DNA from: Albula goreensis
Taxonomy: Eukaryota; Chordata; Actinopteri; Albuliformes; Albulidae
Assembly (NCBI GenBank): GCA_022829145.1
Contig: CM040750.1
Coordinates: 7,656,755-7,720,754 of the forward strand
Length of the DNA: 64,000 nt
Direction: 5' to 3'
This document shows, piece by piece, positions 12,901 through 24,391 of this stretch. The position numbers and the translations under genes are program-made. Under the pieces are notes generated by a model. It ran no database searches and was not told where the DNA came from. It was given only the letters and a program-made list of their open reading frames with translations. Positions within the stretch are counted from its first letter, which is position 1. Each line of letters begins with the position of its first letter.

Positions 12901-15900
12901 TGAGTACACAAAATCCTTCCCTCTGAGCACCATGTTTGCAGGGGCAGTCAACATGGGTCAGGACAACGGAATTCTCATCCTCTAATTTATATATGTAATG
13001 AGCCAAAGGTAGCTATGGGCTGGATTACCGTACACATCTGCTTGTCTGATGAACTCAAAAAATGGGTATTCCCAAAAGTTCTGTGACTATTACTATTCTG
13101 TCTTGATTCGTTTAACTGCAAAAATATATGCAAGCCTTTATATGAGCTGATTGTAGTCACTAATGTCAAATGATGTTTGATTGCTAATGAAATTGTTTTA
13201 TGATAACATGAATTAGACTTTACTTACAAAACCCACCGCTTAGCTGGCTAGCTGTTTATAAAATCTAAAAGTGCTGATCAACTAAAATAAAAGAAAAATG
13301 TTAAAAGTGCATACAGTTCAATAAAGTAAAATAACATGAATAAAATACTTAAATGCCAAATATGCAAGCTAACCAGCACTTGCTCAAGAACCATGAGTGT
13401 TATTATAATGGAAAATGACTCAATATTTTTGTAGCATTTATACGAGCATTCTTACTCCCAGCAATGAAGGCAAGACAACCTGGAACTGGTTAACTACCTG
13501 AGAGCTGGTACTTTTTAGGTATCAGTTAGCTTGCTTCTTAATAAAGGGGAAAGGAAAACAAGATACCAGACAAAACCAGTATTGCTCTTTTTTTCATCTC
13601 TACTATGAACACTTTGCTTGTTAAAAAAATGATTTTAGTAATGTATTGGAAACACTCACTAGCACCTGTTTGGCTAGCCAGTAGTCCTGTTTTACTCATC
13701 AATGATATGTTTTTCACATGTTGGGAAAAAGGGCAATTGTGACCTAAACATAATCCGCTTCCTCAAAATTTTGCAGTTGAACATTGTCATACTTATTATG
13801 CCCTACACATAGGAGGGTTCAGAGTAAGAAAGGTTGCTAACTGAATGCATGTAACCTGTATCTCTTGATGAGTGAAAAAGTGAATTATTAAATGTAATAT
13901 TCTAACAGTTTCCATTATAACACTGATGGAAAACATATGGTACATGTTATTATTGATCAGTTTTTACCAGAGATAAGTTTTTAAGGGAAGATTCTTTGAC
14001 AACACTCCACACTCATATACTGTAACGGATGAAGCTAGGACACTGAGTAAGCTTCCCTGTTGTGGTTCCAGGGTTCTGCTGGCGAGGCGGGGGACTTCGG
14101 CCCGAGAGGTGATATTGGCAATCCAGGAGCCAAGGTGATTTGAGCTGGCGCCTTCTGAGGGGAGTTCCATCACTCAATCCCCCCAAACATGAGGAAAACA
14201 TCTGTAAAAATCACACACTCAATGTATATATAATTATTAAGATTTTCATATTTTTTAGGGGGATCAAGGAAAGAATGGGTACAACTTTGCAGGTCCCAGG
14301 GGTGTGCAGGTATTGTGTTTTGCTTTACTAAAAGTATGCGTTTAAAAATGTATTTAGTCTATTAACGGCAAATGGATAATGAAACATAATGGCATCCTAA
14401 TGTTGTGCTCTGTGTTCCTACAGGGAGACAGAGGAGAACCAGGAATGCAAGGACTTCAGGTGCGGTCATGTGCGGTCTTGCTTGTGAAAAGCAGAATCGT
14501 GAACCATAGTGAGACATAGACACCGAGGTGCACAGGTTCAGATCCAGTGGGGGGTTTTGGGAGGCAAAGACGGATCCAGGTCGAGTGAGGCCCCTGGGCT
14601 CCAGCCCCACTGACCCGATCCATAATCCATCCATGGTGGAAGGGTACAAAATAACATACCTTATTAAATACCTCTTCCATTGATTTTCACTCCAGTTACA
14701 CTAAACAGGAAACGTTTTTATCACTATTTTATCGAGCAGTCTTGGAGCGCGTTACAAGATGTGGAATTACAGTGTGGCTTGGGGAATTGTCTATACTGCT
14801 GAGGTTAAAAACTCACTCACTCTCCTAATATAAACAGCCATGACGGTTATGAGAGTTAAGCATCACCCATCCCTTCCTCCCTGTCTGTGAGCAGTCCACC
14901 AGTGGACACGCCCAGTCTGTCACCCATCTCACATCCTTCAGCTTGAACACCAGCTCCACCCACTTGTAAAAGATTAAGGGTTCCCAGTGCAGAATGACCA
15001 AATACCAAAACTCATTTGTTCTTGCGTTTATGGAAACTCAATGCTATGAGGTCATATTTTGTCATTGCGATTACTGCCTTTTTTGTGTTGTGTGAATAGA
15101 CTCATTTTAGCATATATGTATAGCGAGGTATTTGAACTGCACTGACTGGTGTTGGTGCTTTTATTGAGGATACACCAGTGCAGTAGTCCAGGAGTCCAAG
15201 GCAAAGTTCCCCTCAGGGACAATAAAGATTATCTTATCTGGTAGTTGCAGTGTTCATTATCAAAAGTTATATTCAATATTTAATGGGTGTACTGTTACTT
15301 TAAGAATATACAAGGGATCCAGGCCGTGGCACCTGAGCAATTCTCTGTCTCTGAATTTATGAGAAGTTGGTCAGTCTGAGTGATATGGTGAGGTTCGCTC
15401 TCTTATTTTCGCTTCTGTACCAGTAACACGACGGCTACGTTTGTCTCTATTTTATTTTTACTAATCTGCTCATGAATGACAGAAATAATGCCATAGAGAC
15501 CAGGCCTGGTATGGTCAGTGCTACATTTAAGAAAGTGCATCTCTTAGTACCGCCACCTGTTTGCCCTGCATCTTCAATGGACAGTGACTACCAGAGCTAA
15601 CCTGCAAGCTGCCATTAAAAGTATTACACACTGCACTAGTTCCTGTGTTCACACAATGGTTTTTAAATGTCATATTTTATCATTGCTCTTACTTTCATAA
15701 ATGGTGAGCCATAAAAATAACAGGGTCACTCTTGATACTTTTGGAAGGTTGGTAATGTAGAATTGACCTCGTACGTTCAGCACTTTCATTTCAAATGTTT
15801 GTAAAATGTTCCAAATGCTTCACATGTTCTTCACAATGTTTTTATTTGGACAGTTTGGGGAACGTTCTCACCTCAGCAGGGTCCCATAACCCAATAGGCA

Positions 15901-18900
15901 TCTAAATGGGAATGTGTCATCTTCAAATATTTTAGGTTATGTCTTTGTAAATGTCTTTTTAGGGAACAAGGGGATATTTTGGAAACAAAGGTGATCAGGG
16001 ATCAAAAGGACCTAGAGGAGAAGCAGTGAGTGCATATTTTACTAACCAAATCAGACAGCAGCCTTACAGTGAGACAAACGATTGTAAAAAATCTGCTTCA
16101 ATGTCGTTAGATTGATTTTTAAATGTACATCTTGTCCCTATGTATTTAATCTCTGGGACACACTTTTGGCAAATATTTAAAATTATCTTGTACTAGTAAA
16201 TTAGATAACTAGTCGAGCTGAAGACTCAGAATCATTGATTATTTGAATGAATGTACATTAATATTTAAGTTATTTGGCGATACATTTTTTCCAACATTTG
16301 AACTGCATTGGCGTGATACTCTTTTCTTCCTATAGGGGGAGCCAGGCCCAACAGGTGTCCCTGGAGACAGAGGGACAAGAGGACCTCCTGGCTCACCAGT
16401 GAGTCTAGAACCCCCTCAATGCCAGGACTGTAATGCAGTGCAATGCAATGTACCCACCCTCCCCACACAGCACCATGACAACACACACATATGGAGATTG
16501 GAGATTTGTTTACAGTGTGATGTTCACACAAATAGACAGAATGTATATTGCTGGTGTCTCAACCACAAACTGAATAAATTTCTTACCTCTCAAAGCATCA
16601 GCAAAGTCAGTTTCATCATTGTTTTTAAAATAGAATCACATATATCTGTTATTCAACAGATCATATAGACTGCAGATTGTAATGTAATTTTCTTGGCTTG
16701 GTCAAATTGGGCCACCCTCTAATTGGAATGACAGGGAGCCTTCTGTTCAAATCCCATTCAATATTCAGACCTCAGCATTTGAGTTTCTTGGCTAAACATT
16801 TTGGGGATCTGCCTAAGCACCTGCTTTAGACCATGAGGTGGAGAAACAGCCAGGCTGGTGGGCCTGCTCCATGTTCCGATCTACCTAACATATGATCGCA
16901 AATGAGGGCATGTCAACAGAAGACAGAACTGTGTGCCACATCACACAAGCGTTGTGCTTGTAATGTGCTCATGTGTCATAACATGTGTGTTACAGAAATT
17001 GTGTTACCATAGCTACTATCACTTCACTCACTAGCAACTAATTTTACACTAGTGGTCAAGAACTCCATTGACAAAGTCTTAAAAACCTTTCATTTGAAAA
17101 TTGTGATTATAATTTTCTGGGTGTCATATTTTTTGTTTCACATTTATAAAATACTTTAATTTAGCATTAAATTGACCTGAATTTGCTGCATTTTATATTG
17201 CAGGGTTCACCAGGTTCTCGAGGAGCTTCTGGTTTATCTGTGAGTAAATAAACAAATAGAAACTCCTGTGCCTGTTTGAGGAATTTGTGAACTGCTTGGA
17301 CTTTACACGTTAAACTTTATGAAAATGTTTTTATACTTTGCAGGAGTGTGAAATCATGGGGTTGGTGAGGGAATCCTGCGGTTGTTGCGGTAATATTTAC
17401 ATTATTTATTATTAATATTTACATAACATACTCCATAGTATACTTCATAGGTACAGTATACCATAGATTTCGCTGTCCTCCTATGGTGACATAAATCCTA
17501 ACTGCTTTTTTTTCTGTGCAGATTGTGAGAAGGTCTGCCCCCTCTTGATCTGGTGTTTGTGATAGACAGCTCCGAAAGCATCGGGAAAACCAACTTCAGC
17601 CTGGCTAAAAACTTTGTCATCAGTCTTGCCAACCGACTTGGGAAAATGGCCAAGAACATTACAGACATTTCAGGTAAATTCATCGGAGAGGTTGCACAAC
17701 TGTTCCGATTCCAGGTTGAACTTTGTGATTTGCTGCAACTGTAAAGGTACATTTGCATATTAGATGGCATCCTTTCAAGTACTTACCTGCAATGGTAGAC
17801 AAGGGCATGTGCTATTGGAATCTTTCCATTAGCGATTGCCTGTAATTATAGATAATATGATATCCTGCCTGTCACTTTGAATAAATCATTTCTTTGATGA
17901 AGGTCTCATCATCTCATGGCTGCCAACTGCTTACTCTGATTATTTTTGCCTTTAATTTTTATTTAGCTTTTTATCCCTTTATTATCGTTGGTTTTCCTTG
18001 ATCCAAATTTGAAAAGCCCAGGTGTATATGTAGGTCCACCTCTTTCCTGCGGCGTCAATTTCACCAGTTTAATAAAGTGCAAGTACATGCTGCCAGCTGC
18101 TGCTTTTCACTCTTTAGTCAAAAGCTGTGCAGTCATTGCAACAAAACAAAAGGCTTGATGGTATTAATACTACAAGCACTCAATCAAAAAGTACCCAATC
18201 TTGCACAATGACAGAAGGCAAACCCGGCTGTTAGGTTGGGTTGGGTTAGTCAACCTGCTGGGTTAGGGTTAGGATGGAAAGGGTTGGGTTGGGTGAGGCA
18301 CCCTGCTGAGTTGGGGTTAGGATGGTTTGAGCTGGGATAGGCACCCTGCTGGGTTAGGGTTAGGATGAGTTGGGTTTAGCACCCTGCTGGGTTAGGGTTA
18401 GGATGAGTTGAGTTGGGATTAGCACTCTGCTGGGCTGCTGCTGCAGTCATTATTGGAAGGAATGTCTGAAACAGACCTTGTGGCATAACAACACACTAAA
18501 ATGAATACACTGGCAGCTACAAGCCACCCACTCCCCTTACTAATTGGTGTCTTTGTGATGTCATTACCCCATGTGCCTTTTTTCATTTCTCATTGGCTGT
18601 CAGGTTCCCGTCTGGGTGTAGTCCAGTACAGTCACCAGGAAGCAGTGCAGGCCATCAGGATGGATGATGCTAGCATCACCTCAGTGACCTCCTTCAAAGC
18701 CAAGGTCAAAGCCATGGAGTGGATCGCTGGGGGCACCTGGACACCCTCAGCCCTCAAATTCACCTACGAGAAGCTCATCGTGCCAGGCCGCCGTGCTGGG
18801 ACAAAAGTGGTGGCTATCGTCATCACGGATGGACGCTATGACCCCAAGGACTTGGACAACCTGGAGGCCCTCTGTCGCGGCGTGGAAGTATACGCCATTG

Positions 18901-20710
18901 CTATCGGAGACATGTTTGACACTGGAGCCGAGAGGCAGTCCCTCGAGAAAATTGCATGCAATATCAATGACCGAGTGAAGACACTCAGCGTTTATGCTGA
19001 ACTGACAGCTGAGGAGTTTCTTGAAGAGATCGAGTTCATTCTCTGCCCAGGCAAGTCTGTATTTCAACAAACATAGCTTGAGGCTTTTCTATGAAAATAT
19101 CATTGAATACTCACTGCGATTAATAACCTTGGCTTATTTACAATGTTTCAGAACCAGAAAACATCTGCCCAGACTTGAAGTGCACCTCAGGTAATCATTA
19201 ACATTCTGTTCAACAGTAGGGCTTTTTGTGTAGCATGCTGGAACCAACAAATTCAAACAAGCAAAATATCACAGATATGCATGTACAGCAAACATAGATC
19301 CTGTGTCAAGGCTAAAAAAAAAAAATTCAGGAAGTTAAAGGCAAAAACAAATGGCTAAGAATTATTTTCTTTAGTAATTATTAGATATTTGATAAGATAA
19401 CCTAGTAAGATAAATCGTAGCAACTGATTTTAATGGTTTCCTGTATAATGCCACTTATTTCACGAGAATAGCAGTTTTTTTTATCATTACTTACTCTTTG
19501 CATTTAAGGACACATATAACCCTACACTAAAAATGGTTGCTGCCAAAGTAATCATTCTTATGCATTCTGTAGCCTGAAAAAGCAAGTTTATAATTGCGTG
19601 GTTTTACAACTATTAAAAACATGATGTGTGCCAGGCCAAAAAGCCTTCCAGTTAACTCCACCCCTGCAGCCCAGTGTTAAACTCCATCCCCTACAGCTCA
19701 GCGGTTAACTCCCACTCCTACAGCTCAGCGGTTAACTCCCACCCCTACAGCTCAGCGGTTAACTCCACTCCTTCCAGCCCACAGTCCTGCAGCCCACTGT
19801 TAACTCCACCCCTCCAGCCCAGCAGCCCACTGTTAAACTCCACTCTCTGCAAATACACATGGAGCATTTCCCCTTTGTAGCATGAGATGGAATCTCATGC
19901 GTCATCTGTTTCAGTGATCTCCTTCTCAGCTTGGCTATCACAAAAAACAAAACAAGAAAAATACAAAAGTGGTACACATTAAAGTGGTACATATTGTGCT
20001 TACTAAATCTGGCCAAACTTTTTGCTCTTAAAGGCACACCTGATTTACTTCTATCCAAAATATTTGTGGTCGTAATTGCTCATGCGGTTGATGTTGCTCC
20101 AGATCTCAAGGTGGCTCCACTCGTGCAGCGGCCTGTTGACATCCTGTTCTTTGTGGACGGCTCCGAGAGAACAGGGGCTCGAAACTTCATCAGGATCCTG
20201 CGCTTCATCGAGATGCTCTCTTACGAGATCCCTCTGTCCGCTAAAGAGAACGACTACAAAGGGGCTCGCTTTGCCGTGCTACAGTACGGGGGAGAGAACC
20301 CTCCCGAAGTGCTTTTAGATTTCTCCCACAGCCAAAGCAGCATCTCCGCCATCGCCTCCAGAGCCGTTTACCGGGACTCCTCCTCCGTGCTGGGGGAGGC
20401 CATCATATTCGCCACCGACAACCTCGTCAACAACCGTGGCGGGACATACAAAGGAGTGCGGCAAATTGCAGAGCGTTCGTTTGTCTTCGTCACGGACGGA
20501 GTGACCAGCGATAACCACTTTGAGGAAGGCATCGCGGCGATGAGGAAGGCCAACGTGGTGAGCACGGCCATTACGGCGGGCTCCGATATCGACCGAGAGA
20601 GGCTGATGCAGCTCGTTTTCAAAGACCGAGCTCTCATATTCAATTTTAAGCATTATAAGGATCTGATAGGCTCCCAAGTTGTCAAACATATTGCTCATTG
20701 TCTGGGATAA
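3885..20710 (+). CDS. col6a2: Collagen VI alpha-2-type chain (28 coding exons)
   Basis: Subunit of collagen VI, the microfibril collagen of the pericellular matrix. The 28 exons sum to 3032 bases. Restoring one missing base in the 17522-17673 exon gives about 1010 residues, against 1019 in human COL6A2. Domain order is signal peptide, one VWA (N1), 332-residue triple helix, then VWA C1 and C2. Family-specific matches include YGGLHFSD and [12 protein letters not shown] in N1, a single helix cysteine in GCKGDPG, a CGCCDCEK-type linker, and [11 protein letters not shown] in C1. The start at 3885 was chosen because a leucine-rich signal peptide follows at once; exon 1 is 3885-3987. Two introns use GC donors (5304 and 19051). 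The one-base deletion breaks the frame in C1, so as written the product would stop just after the helix. Human COL6A2 lies beside COL6A1; here the neighbour is mrpl32, so this could be a fish paralogue. Confidence 0.88.
4236..4710 (+). repeat. 34-bp minisatellite made of 3' splice-site modules
   Basis: About 14 head-to-tail units in intron 1, consensus ctgtgctcctgttatttag followed by attaataatgcctaa. Each unit holds a branch-point-like ctaac, a short pyrimidine-rich stretch and ttatttag. The last unit is cut off after ttatttag at 4710 and supplies the real acceptor of exon 2. Confidence 0.92.
4711..5303 (+). CDS. col6a2: Collagen exon 2: N1 von Willebrand A domain
   Basis: A single 593-base exon encodes the whole N-terminal VWA domain, as in mammalian COL6A2. 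The MIDAS-type motif DTSES is at about residue 45, YGGLHFSD follows, then [15 protein letters not shown] and [13 protein letters not shown]. The exon is entered from the last unit of a minisatellite (acceptor ttatttag at 4710). It leaves by a GC donor (atg/gcaagt at 5304), which keeps phase 0 with the next 21-base exon. A normal GT four bases downstream would break phase. Confidence 0.88.
5515..6709 (+). repeat. Telomere-like minisatellite in collagen intron 2
   Basis: About 30 degenerate units of roughly 38-40 bp: catagctgggagtatggg followed by one to three TTAGGG-type hexamers and a variable tail (agtcaaa, actcctaa or agtactaa). One more unit lies at 7774-7810, beyond the inserted transposon. 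The hexamers match the vertebrate telomere motif in phase, but the units are mixed, so this is an interstitial array and not a chromosome end. Confidence 0.9.
6710..7773. mobile_element. Non-autonomous hAT-like DNA transposon
   Basis: A 1064-bp insertion in the telomere-like array. It begins cagggccgcc and ends agctggccctg, giving short inverted ends (CAGGGCC). The flanking 8-mers are gtgttagg (6702-6709) and gggttagg (7774-7781), 7 of 8 identical; 8-bp duplications and CAGGG-type ends are typical of hAT elements. Because the host is a repeat of similar sequence, the 8-mer match is weaker evidence than usual. No transposase was recognised inside. Confidence 0.65.
6856..6960 (+). repeat. tRNA-derived SINE-like sequence
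   Basis: An A-box-like tagctcagtgg at 6860 is followed about 35 bases later by a degraded B box (gcatcaaatcc). No tRNA fold was worked out. It sits within the hAT-like element. Confidence 0.35.
7947..17239 (+). CDS. col6a2: Collagen exons 4-24: linker and Gly-X-Y triple helix
   Basis: Exon numbering skips 3 to follow the mammalian scheme. Exons: 7947-7967 (7-residue linker), 8159-8212, 8296-8349, 8505-8549, 8641-8667, 8766-8792, 9056-9100, 10072-10125, 10576-10638, 11774-11836, 11935-11988, 12091-12126, 12398-12460, 12567-12629, 12837-12899, 14072-14134, 14259-14309, 14424-14459, 15963-16025, 16336-16398, 17204-17239. Lengths of 27, 36, 45, 54 and 63 are the classic collagen VI sizes, and every exon starts on a Gly codon. 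The helix totals 332 residues, against about 335 in mammals. The cysteine in [10 protein letters not shown] (10072-10125) is the one used in assembly of collagen VI chains. An RGD sits in exon 14072-14134. The imperfection GYNFAGPRG (14259-14309) falls where human COL6A2 has FSYPGPRG. All splice sites here are GT-AG and in phase. Confidence 0.9.
9225..9910. repeat. Teleost dispersed repeat
   Basis: The block includes a segment like agacactcttatccattcta and a long region resembling repeats found widely in fish genomes (gcagtaatccaagtgggag, then agaacctgcacacccggcc). Small reading frames on both strands do not match any protein I recognise. The family was not assigned. Confidence 0.45.
10760..11510 (+). 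repeat. 38-bp minisatellite in collagen intron 12
   Basis: About 20 units with core gagttaaaggtaatgcagtg and actgtgtagggcagtgct, and single-base variants between units. Looser copies continue to about 11760 with 'ctgggtta' cores. No coding or splice role is apparent. Confidence 0.92.
15165..15242 (+). repeat. Possible LINE-like 3' tail
   Basis: The phrase cagggacaataaagattatc resembles the 3' ends of fish non-LTR retrotransposons, which commonly finish in 'ataaag(t)atct' repeats. No reverse transcriptase lies upstream, so at most this is a short truncated copy. Confidence 0.3.
17344..19050 (+). CDS. col6a2: Collagen exons 25-27: C1 von Willebrand A domain (frameshifted)
   Basis: Exons 17344-17389, 17522-17673 and 18604-19050. 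The first encodes the cysteine-rich linker ([15 protein letters not shown]). The second should continue DCEKVC and then the MIDAS strand with IDSSESIG. It has five C where six are needed around 17537-17542, so the linker frame runs into TGA and the domain frame begins one base out. The 152-base length is also one short of what the phases of both neighbours require (153). The third exon is intact and contains [17 protein letters not shown] and ITDGRYDP. It ends at cccag/gcaagt, a consensus GC donor. Confidence 0.85.
18225..18435 (+). repeat. Second telomere-like short array, intron 26
   Basis: Four or five irregular units of about 45-50 bp with gctgggttagggttaggatg and gcaccctgctg. It shares the GGTTAGGGTTAGG core with the intron 2 array but the rest of the unit differs. 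Confidence 0.75.
19152..20710 (+). CDS. col6a2: Collagen exons 28-29: C2 von Willebrand A domain and stop
   Basis: Exons 19152-19190 (cysteine-containing linker, [11 protein letters not shown]) and 20103-20710 (C2 domain, stop TAA at 20708). The acceptor at 20102 (gttgctccag) keeps phase. The C2 MIDAS-like motif reads VDGSER, as in human COL6A2 (LDGSER), so it lacks the final Ser of DxSxS in both. FVFVTDGVT follows. The chain ends at VKHIAHCLG, close to the human C-terminus. Confidence 0.88.
19665..19840 (+). repeat. Short tandem array in intron 28
   Basis: Six or seven degenerate units of about 28 bp, core cagctcagcggttaactccc. Later copies read cagcccactgttaactccac. No function is apparent. 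Confidence 0.7.
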
Positions 20711-20967
20711 CGTTTTTTTGGCCATCAGTTAGACCTTAGGGTCTAGCCCTTTTGCATTTAATTCTGATGTTTGTGATCACAGCATCCATTACATTTTGTT
20801 GTTTCTTGGCACACGTGCCGAATACCATCACACAGAATGTAGAAGTGAGCTTCAGCTGTGTGGACACATGTTACCTGAAACAGTAGCCTACAGTATTATA
20901 AGATACATTGTTGCTATAAGAAGACCTGATTCTAACTGTCAGGTAGATTGTACGAGTGTACTGTATT

Positions 20968-20973
20968 AATAAA
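20968..20973 (+). terminator. Collagen gene polyadenylation signal
   Basis: Canonical AATAAA 258 bases after the stop codon, in AT-rich 3' UTR. A second AATAAA near 21165 is a possible distal signal. Confidence 0.5.
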
Positions 20974-21484
20974 TATACTAGTGTATATGGACCTTTAAAG
21001 ACATATTTGGTGCTGTCAAAATATTGCATTTACACTTTCTGTTTTGGTCAAGTAAATGTAGAATGATTACTTATTTGTATTGTGCAACTGGAATTTAGAG
21101 TAATTTTAGAAATTACATAGAAACAGTCACAGTAAGGAGGAGTTGGACCACACAAACAAAAAAAAATAAACCTCTTACCAAAGTATTTATTTTTGGTAAA
21201 GCTCTAAAAATTAATGTGTTTGTTGACTTTATTGAGTTCAAATCCATGGACATGAATATGGAGCATTAGTTGTGAAAAGAGTATTTGTGACAGCGTTTTG
21301 CCTTAAGATGATTAACGATCAGTTACACAATCAAATTCCCATGTAAGAACAATTAACCGCATATTAAAGTTCAGCACTCGCTACTTTCCACAAAAAGATA
21401 CTTGCACAGAATCCCCAGGGGCAAGACAAGGGCTACAAGTGTGGCCTGAGAAAGAGAATGCACACACACACTCACTCATATGTA

Positions 21485-21490
21485 TTTATT
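21485..21490 (-). terminator. mrpl32 polyadenylation signal
   Basis: Plus-strand tttatt reads AATAAA on the minus strand, 47 bases after the mrpl32 stop. It fits a short 3' UTR. Confidence 0.55.
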
Positions 21491-21536
21491 TGTGGCATAT
21501 AAAAAGTAACAGATTGCTTTGGAGTACTCCACATGT

Positions 21537-24391
21537 TCAGTGTAGCGTGAACCAGGACGGACGCTTCCGCTTTTGTTCTACGATTCGTTTACCCTCGTCG
21601 GCTTCTCCGGGTGTTTCGCCCTGGTACAGGATGACCGTGGGCACGGCTGGGGCCCTGAACGGCCCGCCCTCCACGGCTTGGATCTCCCTGCGGATCAAGG
21701 CGGTCTCCCTCCGCACCTTATCATAGCAAAACCCGCAGAGGACATGCTTCAGCTTCAGGTGCCCACACTCAGGACACGGCACGATATTTGTCTGGCAGGG
21801 AGAGGAGAGGAGTTAGCACACAGCATCTCTGAACGCTGTCATTCACCTATGCTTCTAATAATGAATAAATATACATTGACCTCAATTTTAAAGCAAGCCG
21901 TATGCCCATACATGCTGCATTACATTCTACTTGTTATGCTAATCTACTCAGCTAAACAATCAAACTGCAGCCAGTTGAAAAATGTGAACTGTTTTCATGT
22001 ACCATCTGCACATTCTCTTTACATTAATCTGACAAATATGTTGTTTTGCACTGACTACACTCTAGGTTTCTGACAGCTTTGGATCTCTCAATTCAATGTC
22101 CTGCCAACCTTTTTTTTTGGGGGGGCCGGGGGGGTGGGGTTGCATTGTCTAACTCTAGGCTGGTAAATTCCTTCATGTTGTATTGCTTGACAGTGTCTTG
22201 CTAAAGATGATACAGATTTAAACTACTTTAATTTCATCTTAAATTATTACAGAACACAAATTATTAAGTGGAAATAACTGCAGAATTTTAATAACAGATA
22301 ATTTTAATATACAAATATTACCAGAATTTGGAGAGAGAACAAAGAGTCCAATTATCAACGCATTAAACCAATCCGTGGATAAATCAAATGCTGCTCTACA
22401 ATAGGAAACTGGGGATCAGTTACTCATTTTCGCACCAGAAAAGTCGATCGGTGTTGTTCTGTGAATTATTTGTTTTATTGTTAATCAAGGAGGATAAACA
22501 GGAACATGTTGGAAGTAAAAGGTAATATCTGTTCCTCAGTTTTCCATTTGTCCCTACCCAAACCTATGCTAGTACCCACAACAGAGATGAAGTAATGCAC
22601 AGGTGCATAACTATACAGTCTGCAAGTTCCAAATGTGATTTTATGGGAAACAATTGCCCATTTAATGTTTCATGCATATTGTTTTAAGCCAGAATTGGAC
22701 CTCATTTTCTTTTTTCTAAACATTAATCTACAATATGCCAGAACCGAGGCCTAGATTATAAGATATCCAATCCTCTCATTAAAATGTTTTCTAAGTGCGG
22801 CATCTCACAAACTAATCAGGCCATCTGGTATGACAAATTTAGCATTTGAGAGTGTCTCCCCTTTTCTTAGGAAAGGAATTGAAAAGTACAGAATATCGAA
22901 ATTCATGACTTGGAATTAGGAGTCCCACATCATCATATTTCCATTGCTCCTCAGTGCTAACATCCTGCTCCGGCAAACATCCTACATGGAACATCACCAG
23001 GCTTCTACCTCTCCAGGAGTTATGCAAACATGAACTGAGGATTACCTTAACTGGGATAAGTCTATCAGGATTCCGTCTCCTGCAGCGGTTGACCTCTATG
23101 GTTCGTCTCTTCTTGGGGGCGGCCATCCAGAAGATGCTGTCCAGGAAGCTCTCTTGCTGGTTCTGTTTGCTCTCATTGTGTGGCAGAGGGAGCAGGGCGG
23201 GACCCTGCAATGCCAGGGCTGGGCCTGAAGCAGGGAATCATGGGTAAATTTCAGGAAGGCACAAAGTAGCTAGGAAAGTGTCAGCGAAAAATCAACTATA
23301 CTAGTAAATCTTAGCTATGACATTAAGAGTTTTCAATCTCATTTCAAAAGGCTGCAATCCTTCTGTCATTTACATTTTATTGGGCAAATACTACCCTAAT
23401 CTGCCTGTGTTAATGACCCATTCTGAATTTACTTTATAGTACTGGGTTGGTATAGAATTACTTATGCTCTGGTTTTTAAAAGGGGCACTATAGGGAGGAA
23501 TGACTGGACAAATAACACTGCATTGTACTTGCATGACATTGAAATGAGTTTGAACACAGTAACCCCAAAGGTTAATTTTTCACACACGATAATGACATTT
23601 TGATAATCTTTCACACCAAACCAGTAAAATAACTATAACAAGTAAATAACTTAAATTTCATATCATTTTCCTCTGACTCCCTCTGTACACTTCAGAATGA
23701 AAAACAATCTGACCAGTTTCTGGTGACAATGGGAATAAATAAATAAAATTAGGCAAATGGACTTTCACTTCACAGTGTGCAAACTCATGTATGAAATGTG
23801 GGTAATAATACACGTCATGAGCCAAGCAGAGTCTTGAACTTAAGTGGAAACCTAAGCATTGCACTAAGTACCCATGTGGAATATGCTTAGCTGAACAAAT
23901 ATAGATCATTTCCTTGCAATTGTGTTTGGTGCACGTTAGCTAACCTGTCTAGCTACGGTAAACCATCACAGCGTTCAGCTAGAAATCAGAAATACACCAC
24001 TAGTGTTTACCATGTTTGTAACGTTATGTATCGATAGCTAGCTAACGGTCAAATGCCATGGAAGGTCAAAGTTATGCATCTTCTCTTATGAAAATCCTGT
24101 GGCAGCACTGGCATAATCGTGAAATTTGTCGGATCAAGTTAACTAGTCATACTGTAACAACCAGATCTAGCGTTCCTGTGTTAGCTGAACATGTTTGTTT
24201 GTTCATAGGTACCGTTTAACTTGACGTTGTAGTTGAAAGGCTACATAATGTTAGCAACTTCAGAGCAGTATTTGTGCACAACAGTTAAACTCACCTAAAT
24301 GTCTGTCAATTCCTGTAACCTGTATTATTCTATTTTCCAAGCGTAGCAAGGAACGTCTCAGAAAACAGATTAACCCTGAGAGACTCGACAT
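21537..24391 (-). CDS. mrpl32: Mitochondrial large-subunit ribosomal protein bL32m
   Basis: Structural protein of the mitochondrial ribosome large subunit. Three exons on the minus strand: 24391-24295, 23224-23046 and 21791-21537, total 531 bases, 176 residues (human 188). Exon 1 gives an arginine-rich amphipathic start ([11 protein letters not shown]) consistent with a mitochondrial targeting peptide. Exon 2 contains the family signature [20 protein letters not shown]. Exon 3 has the zinc-binding pairs CPEC and CGFC and ends KRPSWFTLH. Junctions are GT-AG and in phase (97 = 32 codons +1; 179 = 2 + 59 codons; 255 = 84 codons + stop). In mammals bL32m is cleaved by the m-AAA protease; that cannot be judged here. 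It starts head to head with psma2 and ends tail to tail with the collagen gene. Confidence 0.95.

Noticed and set aside
20315..20725. Minus-strand frame of 136 codons
   Set aside because: Antisense shadow of the collagen C2 exon.
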